Of a DNA stretch of 64,000 nucleotides, positions 35,201-47,200 are shown piece by piece. Source of the DNA: Edaphochlamys debaryana (taxonomy: Eukaryota > Chlorophyta > Chlorophyceae > Chlamydomonadales). The notes under the pieces were generated by a model. That model searched no databases. It worked only from the letters and a program-made list of their open reading frames with translations, and was not told the DNA's origin. The stretch covers positions 1 through 64,000 of the forward strand of contig JAEHOE010000176.1 of NCBI GenBank assembly GCA_016858145.1, given 5' to 3'. How positions within the stretch are numbered: position 1 is the first letter of the stretch; every line of letters begins with the position of its first letter. A program made the translations under genes and the position numbers.

Positions 35201-38200
35201 ACGTGCCCATGCTCACTCTTTTCTCCCTTCTCTCTCCTGAACCCTTTCCTCCTCCACTATCCCCCACCTCCCTCTCAACCCCTCCTCAACAGACCACGAC
35301 GGCAGCGCCACGCTGCGCGGGCGGCCCTCGGTGGTGGGGTCCTGGCCCTCGTGGTGGCGCCTGGGGCCCGAGTGCAGCGCGCAGCAGGGGCTGTGGGGAG
35401 CCACCTTCTGCGACTTCCTGCCCTGGAGGGGTGAGCGTTGGGCGCGAGCTATGCGGGTGTTGTGGTGGGGACACGTACCAGTGGCTGGGCTGCTGCACCA
35501 AGGGATACTGTAATACTTCTCACTGCCCACACCGCTATTCTCTCCACCCTGCAAAGCTTCCCTGCGGCTCCCCGTGCAGGCGTGGCCCGGCTTGACGTGC
35601 GGGTGCCGGGCTTCACGGTGCCGGTGAGGGAGCGAGCCGGGGGGAAGGGGCGGGCTGGGGGCGCTTGATTGGCTGTCCTCCGGGCTAAGAAGCTGCTGCA
35701 TGTCTCCCGTCGCGGCGCCGCGGCCCGCTGGCTGATGGCCACCTCCTCCCTTCCCCTCAACCCACTCCCCTTTCCTCGCCCCTGCTCCACCTCCAGGTGG
35801 ATGTGGGCGCGGCCTTCCCCCCCGACCCCGCCTACTACATGGGCTACGTGGCGCAGTTTGGGGCGCGGGGGGCGGATGCGCGGAACATGAACGTCACACG
35901 GAACGAGGTGAGCGGGGCCCATCGTGCGGTGGTGAGGGCTGTATGCAGGCGAGGGCGAGAGAGCTAGAGTGCTAAGTAACGAACACAAACCCCCCAATCC
36001 CTTCCGCTCCCTCAACCTCCCTCCTCCCCCCCCCCCCCCCGCCAGGGCATCACGGGCGTCGCGGGCCCCGGCGGCTGGTACCTGCACCTGAGCCAGGGGG
36101 TCACCCCCGCGCTGCAGGTCTTCATCACGCAGATCCCCCCCGGCACCTCCCTGGTCTTCGCCACGAGGTACCCGCCAGGTGGGCGGGGTGGAATCGCGGC
36201 GTTGAAGCGAGGCAACCCTTTCAACCCTGCTGTTCTAGGGAGCATCCTCGTCCCTGTGTCCTCCAGCGCTTATCCCTCGCTGCCCTCGTCTCTCCCGTCG
36301 GCTACTCCCGTCCCACCAACACCGACCCCCCACCCCACCCCCCAGGCACCACCTTCTCGGTGTCCCGCCAGTTCCGGTGGTACCCCTCCGCCTCCTCCAC
36401 CGTACGGCAGGCGGGCTCCCTGGCGGAGGTCCTGGCGGGCGGCGGCGACCTGTACTGGTTCAGCGGCAAGCACCTGTACGTCAAGATGGTGGATCCAGGT
36501 CAGTACGGCGTACGGCGATGACGCGGCAGGGTTGTTCATGGCAGGGAGCCCGGGACGGAGGTGCAATCGAAGCCGGCCGCATTCCTCATTCACCACAGGC
36601 GTACCTTTGTTGCCGTACTACCTGCCGTACTACCTCAATCATTAATCCCTTCCGCATCCTCAACCCTCGCCCCCCCCGACTCCCCCAGGCGACGCCTCCG
36701 TGGACCCCCCCTTCACCGCCGGGGGGGTGACGGTGTGGGGCACGCGCTATTTCTCCGCCTGGTACTGGATCAACGCCACCTCCATCAACGGCCAGGTGCG
36801 GTACCTACCGGGATGGTAGGTGCGGTGCCTTCGGTGTCTCTCCGCAGCGCGCTCTGTGCACTCTGTCCTGGGATGCCGAGGCCTCGAACCCAGGCATGGC
36901 CGGTCGTCGGCCAAGTCTGAGGTGGGACCCCCAAGCCCCCTTCCTTCCCCGTCCTTCCCCGTCCCGCCCCAGAACCCCTACTCGGCCTGCTCCTGGGTGT
37001 CGGGCCCCACGCCCTCCACCTCCGCCCCGGGCGCCCGATTCTGCCCCATGGCCGCAGACCCCGCCACTGGTAGGCCCGCGGCAAGACGGGTATGCCCTAC
37101 CTGTCCTGGGTTAGGATTGCCGCCGGGGAGACTCCGCGGCTTCGCGGCTCTTGAGGTCGAGCCGCGGGCCGGCCTCCCTACGCCGTTCGGCTGCGGTTAC
37201 CGAGGTGGTTAACTCCGCTCCTTGACCTCGCCCCTCGCCCCTTTCTCGCAGACATCCCCGACGCCCTGCCGGCCTCCTACATGTCCTGGACAGCGCCCTT
37301 CTGTACGGACGTGGCGCCGCCGGGTGAGGGCGTGGGCGCATGCATGGCGTCCAGGCCGTGGGTGGGGGCTGGGGGCGGACGAGTTGTGCATCATGGGCCT
37401 TGCGTTGTCGGGCGCGCGGTTGGGTGATAAGTTAAGTTGAGACAGCACCCAGGCAGGCAGCGCAGCATGAGGAGGCGATCAAAGGCAGCCAACAGCCAGG
37501 CAGCAACGGAGCAGCGGTTAGGCCAGCGGTTGGGCCTCCAGCCCGGTCACGTCCGGCCGCAGCAGGAGGCGGACCAGTGACAGCCCAGCAGCCCGTCAAT
37601 CAACACGTACAACTGCACTCCACCTACCATGGCTGATGGCTGCGCTATGGAGGCATACATGGCACGGTGGTCACAAGCAAGGCCGCGGGTCGACGCCCGG
37701 TGAGGGCACTGGCTGCGAGAAAGGCCATAGCACCATGTTTGTTATCACATACGGACGTACTAGCCTGGCCCCGCCCCGATCAGAGTCGGTGCAAGGTGCT
37801 TGACTGAGAGCTCCCACTGAGAGCCCTCTTGGCCACCCCACCTTTGCCTTCGCCCCATGCAGTCATGACAACCACCGCCGCTACATCGGCCAGCGTTGCC
37901 TCCGTGCCTACCGCCGGCGTCGCCGCCAACCCCACCGCCAGCGTCGCTGCCACCGCCCCAACGGCCAGCCTCGCCGTGGAGCCCAACGATGACGCCCCCT
38001 CACCAACAGCCAATCCTGCCGCAACCCCTGCCACCCCTCCCACCCCCGCTGGTACGATACCTGTCGGCGATCCAGGCGCTGTGACCGAACTCATCCCTGT
38101 ACCCCGGTCACCAGCTGATGACGCTTCGCCAGATGCATCAGTCTCAACCACAGCCGGCGCACCTGAGGAGGCGGCCACTGGCACCGGCACCAAGGGCGTC

Positions 38201-41200
38201 AGCGGAGGGCGGCGTTTGCATCAGACCGCGCAGGCCCAATCGAGTCTGTCGGACCTTCTCTCGCTCCTGTCTCCAAGTCCGTCGCCTACACGGCCCTCGC
38301 CCTCCCCAAGCCCATCTCCCGTCCGGTCGCCAAGCCCCTCGGTGGTGCTCTCTCCCCTGCCCGTCCGTTTGCCAAGCCCCTCGCCAGTCCCCTCGCCATC
38401 TCCCTCGCCCGTCCCATCCCCGAGCCCCACGCCAGTCCCATCGCCCTCACCCCTCCGATCACCAAGTCCCTCGCCAGTACCATCGCCTTCTCCCTCGCCC
38501 GTCCCATCCCCAAGCCCCACGCCAGTCCCCTCTCCCTCCCCCGTCCCCTCCCCAAGCCCCACGCCAGTCCCCTCTCCCTCCCCCGTCCCCTCCCCAAGCC
38601 CCACGCCAGTCCCCTCTCCCTCCCCCGTCCCCTCCCCAAGCCCCACGCCAGTCCCATCGCCCTCGCCCGTCCCCTCTCCCTCCCCCGCTCCGTCCCCAAG
38701 CCCCACGCCGGTCCCCTCTCCCTCCCCCGTCCCCACCCCAAGCCCTTCACCGCTGTTCCCAGCTCCCACACCGAGCCCCACCCCCTCGCCCCTGTCGGCC
38801 CCGAGCCCTGACCCCGCCCTGAGCCCCTCGTCGGGATGTGTGGACGTCCAGCCACCAGGTATGTTCGCGCCTGATGGGACGCGGTCTGAAGTCCGTAACC
38901 TGAACTGATCCCGCATCCCTCGTGGTGATACAAGTCGTGTCTGACCTCTCTGACGCGGTGTCCTGGTCGTTGTCCGCCAGGCAACTATACGTGCGCGCAG
39001 CAGGCCTCCTGGGGAAAGTGCAGCGCCGACTTCATCCGCCTCTACAACTACTGCGCGGCAACCTGCGGCACGTGTGCTGCCAGCCCAAGCCCCGGCCCGA
39101 GCCCGAGCCCCAGCCCATCGCCATCGCCAAGCCCCAGCCCAGCGCCGCCCCTGGGATGTGTGGACGTGACTCCACCGGGTGCGTTGATTGCCCAGTGCCC
39201 ATGGCACGTTTCCTCATATCCTCCGGGGTACCGAAGCTCACTACTCCCACACCAGCCGCCTGACCCTTTTGCTTTGGTTCCCACCCTCTCTGGCGCCGCC
39301 ACGGCGGGCCCCCCACAGGCGAATACACGTGCTCCCAGCAGGCCGCGTGGGGCAAGTGCACCGCCGACTTCATCAAACTCAACAACTACTGCGCAGCCAC
39401 CTGCGGGACGTGCAGCCCCAGCGGGACCAGCCCCAGCCCCAGCCCGGGTTCCTCGCCCAGCCCCACACCCAGCCCCAGCCCCGCGCCGTCGACGGGTGCG
39501 GGTCTCGTCTGGATGCGCATACCCCCTAGAGCCTCAGCCTAACCCCCCCACACACAAACTTCGCCCCGGTTTACGCTTCCTGCATCCTAACTTTACGTGT
39601 TCCCGGCCTGCTCCCTCCTTCCCTACTCCCCCGCCTCCAGGCGGCGCCGCCAACCCCTTCGCCAGCCTGCTCACGTGTGCCCAGGTGGCGGCGCAGGGGC
39701 TGTGCGCGCACCCCCACGTGCGCTCCCCCACCGACCCCCACGCGGCCGTCATCGGGGGCTACTGCGCCGTCAGCTGCGGCCGCTGCGCGCAGGGGCAGCT
39801 GGCGTGCATCGACCAGACGCCGCCGGGTGGGTAGGGTGGGGTTGGTGTGGGATGTGTGGGGCCTCGACGGGGGTCAGCAGCGTGGGGCAGAGGCAAGTAA
39901 TTGCTGTAGCGCTCAGCATACTCTGGCCTTCCGCGCGTTCAACATGAGCTGGACACAGCCAAACTCCCCTCCCTTTCCCTTTCCCGTTCCCTCGTTGGGA
40001 CATGCTCATATCCTGCCTCCTCCCTGCCCCCGCCTGTCCTCCAGGCGGCCTCACCTGTGCCCAGCGCCGCGCCTCGGGCAACTGCGCCGCCGCCTGGTTC
40101 CAGGGCGGCAACTGGTGCGCCGCCACATGCGGCTACTGCACCCCCGCCACGCCGCTGCCGCCGCAGCCGCCGGCGCCGGACAGCCGCTGCACGGACGTGC
40201 CCGTGCCGCCGGGTGAGCACGCTTCGGGACGCCATCGGTTGGATTGCCACGGCTGTCTAAGTATCGGGACGGTGCGCATGGTCGTAAGGTGGGAGGGGTG
40301 TGCCCGTGGCTCCCGCACCGGGCCTCAATTGGTGTGCGTGCCGGCCGCTCCTTCCCCCTGCCCCTCTGTGTCGCAGGCACCTACTCGTGCGCTCAGCAGC
40401 TGGCGTGGGGGCAGTGCTCTCAGGCCTGGATGCTGGCCAACCGCTGGTGCCTGGCCTCGTGCGGGCTGTGCGGCAGCCTGCCGCCGGCGGGGTGCGTCGA
40501 CGTGACCCCCCCGGGTGAGCCGACGTCCCCAGGGCAAAGTTCTCTTGGTTTCAGACTGGACGTGGGCTCCGCTATGTCTATGTGTGTTATTTGCTCGGCC
40601 GTATGCAGATATCTGGACCCGTCACGCACCCACCATACTTTGCCCGTCCCGCGCAGGCGGCTACACGTGCGGTCAGCAGGCCGCGTGGGGCAAGTGCACT
40701 GCGGACTTCATGAAGCTCAACAACTACTGCGCAGCCACCTGCGGCACGTGCAGCTCGAGTGGTACCAGCCCCAGCCCCAGCCGCAGTCCCAGCCCCTCGC
40801 CGGCAGCCAGCTGCGGAGACGTAGCGCCGCCGGGAGGCAACACGTGCGCACAGCAGGTGGGAGCGAGCGAGCCCTCGACAAATGCTGCTGGCGGAGTACA
40901 GACCCTCTTGCCGCACAAAGCGAACACCCCCTTTCTTGTTACCCTTCCCACTCCCACCACCCCCCGCCCCCCCCCCCCCAGGCCTCGTGGGGCCGCTGCA
41001 ACGACGGCTTCATGCTCCCCTTTGGCTTCTGCGCCGCCACCTGCCGGCGCTGCAGCGGGGGGGCCAACTGCTACGACGTGGAGCCGCCGGGGGGCTACAG
41101 CTGCGCGCAGCAGGCGAGCGCACGCACGCACAGACGTTGCAGGCGGGGCACCTGCAGCCCGCATGTGCTTCTTTTTCTGATAGACCTTGACCGGCCTCTC

Positions 41201-43189
41201 GCTCCCTGCTGGGTCGTCGGTGCCTGCCCTTTCTTGCCAAGGCCAACTCGTTGCGTCCTCTCTACCCCGTTCCCCCGTTCCCTCCCGCCAGGCTGCCTGG
41301 GGCAAGTGCGGCGACTCCTTCATGATGCTGCAGGGCTACTGCGCCACAACCTGCGGCCGCTGCGGGTCCACGGCCGGACTGGCCGCCAGCATCAGCAGCA
41401 TATCCAGCGGCACCAGTGGTGTCGAGGGTGCGGTGGCTGAGGTGCCAGCGGCGGCGGGGGCCGTGCAGGCGGCGTCGGCGGCAGGGGACACGCCGCTGCC
41501 GACGGCGGCGGAGCTTGCGGCACGCCTGGCGGCGCAGGCGGCGGCGGCCCTCGCGGACGCTAAGGCCGCGGCGGCGGCGGCGCTCGCCGCCGCCGCGACT
41601 GGCGGCGTGCCGTCGACCAAACCCTCGCCCACGCCCTCGCCCTCACCGTCACCCCCGCCAGTGGTGGCGCCGTCACCGTCGCCCTCGGGAGGTCCGACCC
41701 CGTCCCCGACCCGCAATCCAAGCCCGAGCCCACGCCCGAGCCTAAGCCCAAGCCCAGGCCCGAGCCCAGGCTCAAGCCCAAGCCCGAGCCCAGTGCCGAA
41801 CGCCCCTTCAAACCTCACCGACGCCCAGGCCGCCGCATCCAACGGCTCCTTCGTCATCAACCCCGTCAGCGTTACTAACGCTTCAACCGCCAACGGCCTG
41901 TACCGCAGCAACGCGTCGTACGGCCTGTTCCAGACCGCGCTGTTCGTCGCCTCCGCCGCCAGCGTCTCAACCGCCGAGTTCGCACTCGACACGGCCGCCG
42001 CCCGCGCCGCCGCCGCCAACGGTTCTGCCGCGACCCCCGCTAGCGGCACTGGCGGTGTGCCTTCCAGCAAGCCGGGTGCCAGCCCCTCTCCGCCCAGCGG
42101 CGCGAGTCCAGGGCAGGGACAGCAGGGGTCCATCGGGCCGGTGACAGAGATCATCACATCCTCTCCCAACGCTGCCACGGCCTCGGCCGGCAACTCCTCC
42201 GCGCAGATAGCGGCCCTGGACCCCACACAGGTACGGTGCGTGCGGTACCGTACGGCCCAGCGCAGAACCCGTTCTACCTTTCCAGCTGATTCGGCTGTCG
42301 AACGCCCTCGCCCCCGTGTACCAACCGCTCCCTCCCGCCCGCTTCCCCCTTCCTGCCCCCGCAGCAAGCGGCGTTCAACGCCTTTGAGCGCACCACCTCG
42401 GTCCCCAGCCCGGGGGCGCCCCTGGGCGCTGCAAAGCCCAACTTCTACACCGCATGGGCTCGCGCTGCGGGCCTCGCGGCCACGGGCTACGCCAGCGCCT
42501 CGGTGGCTTCCGATGAACCCGCCTCCCTCGCTGGATCTGGATCTGGATCCTTCGATGCGCCGTACGCGCTCTTCTACGGCCTGCCGTTGCGGCCGTCGGC
42601 AGCCGCCTTCATCGGGACCAACCGCAGCGCTGTTAGTACCAGCTCCGGCGGCGGTGGGTACGGCGGCGCATCGGACGAGGGCGGCGACGGTGGGGGGGGC
42701 GGGGTTTGCCGGGCCTGCAGCGACACGCCGCCGGCCGGCGGGAGGCTGTCGTGCGCGGCTGTTGCAGCGCAGGGGCTGTGCGGCACGGACTGGACCGTGC
42801 AGGGCCACATCTGTGACGGCACGTGCGGCCGCTGCTCCTACGCCGAGCCGTGTATGGACATCCTGCCGTCGTTCGTACCGGTACGGCTGTCGGGTACGAC
42901 AGGCGGCGGCTGCGCCGCCGTCAAGGCCGCAGGCCGCTGCAACGACACGCTGCTGACGGCGGCGGGCTGGTGCCGGGCCACGTGCAGCCGTTGCAATGCC
43001 ACAACCGCTCCAACAGCCACAACCGCCAACGGTACGACGCCATGTGTGGCCGAGTGCGCCGACCTGCCGCCGCCGGGCGCCGCCAGCTGTGCGGTGCCGG
43101 ACGCCGTGGCCGCCGCCGGAGGGCGCTGGTGCGGCGACCCGCTGTTTGTGGCGGCGGGGTACTGCGCCCGAACCTGCGGCCGGTGCTGA
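26222..43189 (+). CDS. Giant G8 / beta-helix / ShKT-like extracellular protein
   Basis: Forty exons join in frame over 8349 nt to 2782 aa. All junctions are GT-AG except two GC-AG; the exon-1 donor (about 27637) is least certain. A hydrophobic stretch (about residues 42-58) is a signal anchor or signal peptide. A Pro/Ser/Ala-rich, probably glycosylated stalk follows, then a small Cys-rich segment ([16 protein letters not shown]). Next is a G8-like domain (about 560-680; glycines spaced in [16 protein letters not shown] and [11 protein letters not shown]). A roughly 800-aa region resembles the parallel beta-helix of CEMIP/TMEM2/PKHD1L1-type proteins. From 37863 a Ser-Pro hinge leads to about 11 six-cysteine ShKT-like modules separated by SP linkers. 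Likely a cell-wall or surface matrix protein. The long intron 37324-37862 is the only place where two genes might be split; phases match across it and no signal peptide follows. Confidence 0.8.
28252..29022 (+). other. G8-like domain exons
   Basis: Exons 28252-28361, 28605-28735 and 28896-29022 encode a segment with the G8 pattern: [10 protein letters not shown], a Pro-Gly-Ser turn, [24 protein letters not shown] and [17 protein letters not shown]8 domains in animals precede beta-helix repeats in PKHD1-like and CEMIP proteins, as here. Confidence 0.7.
30423..30450 (+). repeat. Duplicated exon tail with splice donor
   Basis: Intron sequence after the exon ending at 30306 repeats the exon's final bases and donor (CACGTnAAGGTCATGGGGCAG followed by GTGCG) about 135 nt downstream. 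It is either a decoy 5' splice site or an alternative donor. Confidence 0.6.
31261..31280 (+). repeat. Second duplicated exon tail with donor-like site
   Basis: TGCTCCTACTTAGAGGTGAG resembles the end of the exon that finishes at 31177 (TGCTTCTACCTAGAGGTGAG), about 100 nt into the intron. The pattern matches the one at 30423. Confidence 0.55.
31470..32165. repeat. Intronic minisatellite, about 45-bp compound unit
   Basis: About 700 bp of the intron 31178-32245 consists of imperfect units alternating GCATCCGTTTTGCGAGGAGA and GCATCCGTTTCGGGGCGGTG, giving a period of roughly 45 bp with an internal half-period of about 22 bp. The array is most regular between 31740 and 32110 and decays at both ends. 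It produces long open frames on several frames of both strands, which are artefacts of the repeat. Confidence 0.92.
33762..34071 (+). other. GC-AG intron
   Basis: The exon ending at 33761 (AAC AAG) is followed by GCATGG rather than GT. The next exon starts at 34072 after CAG. Only this boundary keeps the frame open into GTG TGG CTG; nearby GT sites give a shifted frame. Confidence 0.6.
33838..33950. repeat. Purine-only GAGGGGAGGA repeat
   Basis: An almost uninterrupted GA-rich tract with a unit near 13-14 bp (GAGAGAGGGGAGG) lies in the intron that begins with GC at 33762. A copy of the exon boundary (ACAACAAGGCATGGGG) also recurs at about 33829. Confidence 0.8.
38265..38760 (+). repeat. Ser-Pro coding minisatellite
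   Basis: Inside the exon 37863-38858, about 42-bp units encode [14 protein letters not shown] repeats. The three or four most regular copies lie between about 38490 and 38700. Such SP blocks are typical hydroxyproline-rich linkers of volvocine extracellular proteins. Confidence 0.9.
38831..43189 (+). other. Array of about 11 ShKT-like cysteine modules
   Basis: The repeating pattern is C-x-D-V-x-P-P-G, then YTCAQQxAWGKC, then YCAATCGxC: six cysteines in ShKT spacing. Modules with SP linkers begin at about 38835. Most are encoded by symmetric phase-1 exons, with the intron always after the PPG (exons from 38981, 39319, 39641, 40045, 40377, 40657). Later ones split after CAQQ in phase 0. Three diverged modules sit in the last exon. 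ShKT modules in animals bind channels or act as small disulfide-bonded accessory domains; their role here is unknown. Confidence 0.8.
41114..41291 (+). other. GC-AG intron between ShKT modules
   Basis: The exon end TGC GCG CAG CAG is followed by GCGAGC. The equivalent module upstream (40856) has the same codons followed by GTGGGA. The acceptor CAG at 41289-41291 restores frame. Confidence 0.7.
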
Positions 43190-44237
43190 GACGGGCCGTG
43201 GTTGCGGCCAAAGGAGGAGGCGCCCTGGGGGACCCTGCTGTGCCCCTCGTGTGAGTCTTCCCTGCGAGGGATGCATGTGTGCGCGTGTGTGTGTGTGGCC
43301 AGAAGTCTGCTGTGAGCCTGGCCGGAGTCTCAGGCTGTGGGGGCCATGCGGGCCGAAGGACCTTTAGGTTGGACGACAAGGCCTGAGTCTGTTTGTGGGT
43401 CTGGGTTCCGGGATACAGGTGCATGTACTTGTGACGTGAATGGCCGCATGGCGGCTCCGTGCGTGTCAAGTCGGCCGCCAAGCGTACGTAGCGTTCGTGC
43501 AACGAGCGCAGCATTGATTGCTCAAGCTCCGAAGACGGTTACCATTTGTGAGGCGAGCGTAATCTCTTTGGGACGCCCTGAATGTGCATGCTGATGGGGG
43601 GCTGCTGCGTGGTCCTGCCCGGATCTAGATCATTGAAGCGTGTGCACCCTTCAAGCGAGGGGCCTTTCCGCCATGGGCGGCGTGACGTTGCTTGCACTTA
43701 GCCGGGTAGCAGGAGGCATGGAGCAGAGGGCTGTGTGGACCGTTTGGGCAGAGAAAGCTCATGAGGCCGGCCTGGCTCCAGTACACATGCAATTCGGTGT
43801 CCAACCGACAGCGGCTGCTGACGCCGTGGAGTTGTGGACGAGCTCAGTGTGCGCTTACAGACCAGGCTCCGACCTGCCCTGCCCTCCGACCTGCCAGCAG
43901 CGGCTCGCTCTGCGCCCTCGCCCCCGCCCTCACGGTCAGCACGGGTGCGACAACGGTCACGAGGTGCCACCGAAGCCCCGCTCATCCACCAACGCGCCAC
44001 TCCAAAGTATGTTGCGCACGAGCTCGCTAGTGTACAGAGCAAGGATAATGCGCTCACTTGCCAGCGCACCAAGCTACTACAGCGCCTAAAAAGCACGCCG
44101 AACCATCCCCAAGCGGCCGCTCCCTTCCCGGCCGCTCCCATCCGCCCACGGCCTTTCCAGCCCCGCCTGTTCGCGCCTCATCTGATCAGTGCTCCCGTCC
44201 TCGCCTCCATCGCTCCATGGCTCGCGCCGCCGCGCCC
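43190..44237. other. Convergent 3' intergenic region
   Basis: Two genes end toward each other here, so this should be mostly 3'UTR. Nothing else was recognised; open frames are short and lack domains. Confidence 0.5.
43855..43859 (-). terminator. Possible TGTAA polyadenylation signal
   Basis: TTACA on the plus strand reads TGTAA on the minus strand, about 380 nt after the stop of the RS-rich gene. TGTAA is the usual Chlamydomonas poly(A) signal. A five-base match is weak evidence. Confidence 0.35.
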
Positions 44238-47200
44238 TCACATGCCGCCCCCCGGGAAGCCAGCGAACGTCTGGTCCATACCCTGCGGCTGCTGCTGCGG
44301 ATAGCCCGGCTGCTGCTGCGGTGGGTAGCCAGGCGCCTGCGGTGGCTGCGCGTAGGCTTGCGGCTGCTGCGGCGGCGCCGCGTAGGCCGGCGGCGGCGCC
44401 TGCTGCGGAGGGGGCGCGTAGGCCGCGGGCGGCGGAGCCGCTGGCGCCGCCTGGGGCTGCGGCGGGTAGGGCGCCGCCACCGGCGGCGCCGCCGCCGGCT
44501 GCTGAGGCGGCGGCGGGGCGGCGGGCGCGGGGCCCTGGTTGTGCATGGCCGCTTGCGCCACCTGCGCGGCGTAGTTGGCTTGAGCCACCTGCGCCGCCAG
44601 AGCTGCCTGTGCCACCTGAGGCTGCTGGGGCCCCGGGCCCGGCGGAGGCGGCGGCGCCGCCGCCGGCGCGTGGTGTGGCTCGCCAGGCGCCGGCGTCGCG
44701 GCGGCTACCGCCGCCGCAGCAGCAGACGCCGCGGCAGCGGCGGCCGTGGCGGCAGCCTGCGCCGCGGCGGCGGCGCTCGCCGCTGCCGCGCCCTGCTCCG
44801 CCGCCAGGTTGGAGCGCCCTGACCGCGCCGACCGCGCCGCCGAGCCCACCGACCCCGCCTCCGAACCCCGGGAGCCCTTGGATCGGGCGCTGGCCGCCGA
44901 CCGCGTCGACTCCTGCCGCGACAGCGCCGGCTTGGTCGCGCGCGGCGTCTCCGCGTCGAGTGACGCTTCGTCTCCCTCGCGCCGCCGCCGGGGCGCCAGC
45001 TCCGGCTCCCTGTCATCGTCGCGGTCGCGGTCGCCACGGTGGGAGTGGTGGTCGTCGCCTCGCTCGCTGCCCTGCTTGGAGCGCGGCGTGTGGGGGCGCG
45101 ACTCGCGGGAGCGGCGCGAGTCGGCGCGCGACGGCGGCTGCGAGTCGCGGCGCGGCGGCACCTCGGCCTCGCGGTCGCTGCCGCCGCCGCCGCGGCCGCC
45201 GCCGCCGCCGTCGTGCTCGCCGCCGTCGGTGGAGTGGTCCTCGTCGGTTGTGTCGGGAACGATGAATCCGTCGCCCTTCTTGGTCACCTTCTTGGCCTTA
45301 ATGCCGCCGGTCTTTGTCTTGAGCTTCTCCTTTTGGCTGACCGGCTCCTCATCCTCTCCACCGCCGCCGCCGCCGCCCTCGCTGCGCCGCCGCCGCTCCC
45401 GCTCGCGGCTGGGGCTCCCGCGCTCGCGCCGCTCCGCCTCCCGCGCCTTGCGCTCGCGACGCTTCACCTTCGCCTCCCGCTCGCGGCTCCGCAGCTCCCG
45501 CTCGCGGCTCCGCAGCGCTCGCTCGCGGCTGCGGTGCTCCCTCTCCCGGCTGCGATGCTGCACCTCCAGACTGCGATGCTTCTGCTCCAGGTCCTGAACG
45601 TCCGCGCCCCGGTCGCGGCCCTTGCTCTTGCCGCGGCCCTTGCTGCGGCTGCGCCGGTCCCGGTCCCGGTCGCGGGAGGGGCTCCGGCGGTCCTTGTGGC
45701 GCCGGCTGCGGCTGCGCTCGCGGGAGGGGCTGTGCCGCCGCCTGCAGGGGTGGTGCGGGGTGAAGTGTGCAGGTGGCACGGTGAGCGCTGGGGGGCAGGC
45801 CTTCTGCCGCCTGCCCTGGTACCTGGTCACCTGGTCAGGGCTGGCGCTGGGGTTCCTGCCAAGCCCTGACGTCAACGGTCCTCTTTGCTACCCAAGGCCG
45901 CCGGCCCTGGAAGCTGGTCAGGCCCCCCCTAGCAGCACTGACCCCAGCGTTGTCCGCTTGATGCGCCTCCTGCCCCCAACTGTGGTCACCCCGCCGCCCC
46001 AGACCACTTCTGCCCGCCGCCACGTGCTCCAACCAGTTCTCACGCCCCAGACTTCTCAACCCGCCGCCTGCTGTTAGGTCCACCTCCTGCCTTAGCCATC
46101 ACGCCAGCCCGCCCGCCCCTAGCACACACACACACCTGCTCTTGCTCCGCCGCTTCCGGTCGTCGTCCTTGCGGCGGCGGCTCTTGCTCCGCCGCTTCTC
46201 CGCGCGCCGCCGCCGCTCGCGCTCCCTCTCCCGGTCGCTGCTGCCGCCAGAGTCGCTGCTGCCGCCGCGGCTGCTGCTGCGGCTGCGACTGCTCGACTTC
46301 CGCCGCCGCCGCGGCCGGCTCTTGCTGCGGCTGCGGTGCTTGCGGTGGTGGTGCTCCGCCGCCGCCGCCGCGGCGGCGCCGCTACCACTCGAACTCGAGC
46401 TGCCCGGAGCCGAGGAGCCCGAGGCCGCGGACGCGACCGAGGGCCGCGACGAGTTGGTGGGGGTCAGCTCCTCCACCACGTACTTGCGACGGCTGTGCTT
46501 CCGCCGGCGGTCCTTGTGGTCCTTGTCGCGGTGGCGGTCGCGGCGGCCCTCGCCGCGCGCGTCCAGCGACGAGGCGGTCGGCGAGTGGTCGCGAGGCGTC
46601 CGCGTGCCCTTGCTGCTGCCGCCCTTGCCGCTGCTGGCGCTGCTGCTGCGGCTGGAGCTGCGGCTGCGGCTGCCGGAGCTGTCTCGCTTCTTCTTGCTCT
46701 TCTTCTTGTCCTTTTCCTTTGACTTCTTCTCCTTATCGCGCCCGCGGCTCTTGCTGCGCCGCCGGTGCTTGTCCTTCTTCTTGCGCTCCTTCTTCTCCTC
46801 CTTGCGCTCTGCACCCGAGGCCGCGGGCGGTGTGGCGGGTGCCATGGCAGCGCTGCCGCCGCCGTCGTCCGAGCCGCCGCCGCCGCTGGGTGGACGCTCC
46901 GCGCCCTCCTCGTGGAGGTCGGTTCCAAAGTTATAGGCAAGAGGCACAAGCTCTCTGCGGAGCAGCAGGAGGAGGGTAGAGGGAGGAGGTCAAGGAAATG
47001 AAGAAATGCAGAGGCTAAAGGTGCGGACAGGGCAAGTTGTGGAGGGCCAAGCCTCGTGCCTCGTGTGCGCTATCGGCATCTCTCCCCACGCGGTCCTCCC
47101 ACGCTTTCCCCATCAGCCCGCGGCCTTTCCCCGCCCCGCCCCCCCACGCTCACGGGTGGCCGCTGATGTTGACCACACCCTGGATCTGGAAGTTGTTGCC

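Noticed and set aside
37829..37862. Possible separate gene starting at 37829 ([12 protein letters not shown])
   Set aside because: No signal peptide for an otherwise extracellular-type protein. An acceptor at 37861-37862 and matching phase with the exon ending at 37323 favour one continuous gene, though cDNA is needed.
41336..43276. 646-codon minus-strand frame
   Set aside because: It is antisense to exons 39-40 of the giant gene, whose frame has clear cysteine modules. High GC makes the opposite frame open.
44250..46900. Plus-strand frames over the RS-rich gene (276 and 358 codons)
   Set aside because: Mirror images of RS and Ala-rich repeats; the minus-strand six-exon model closes exactly and has a sensible start.
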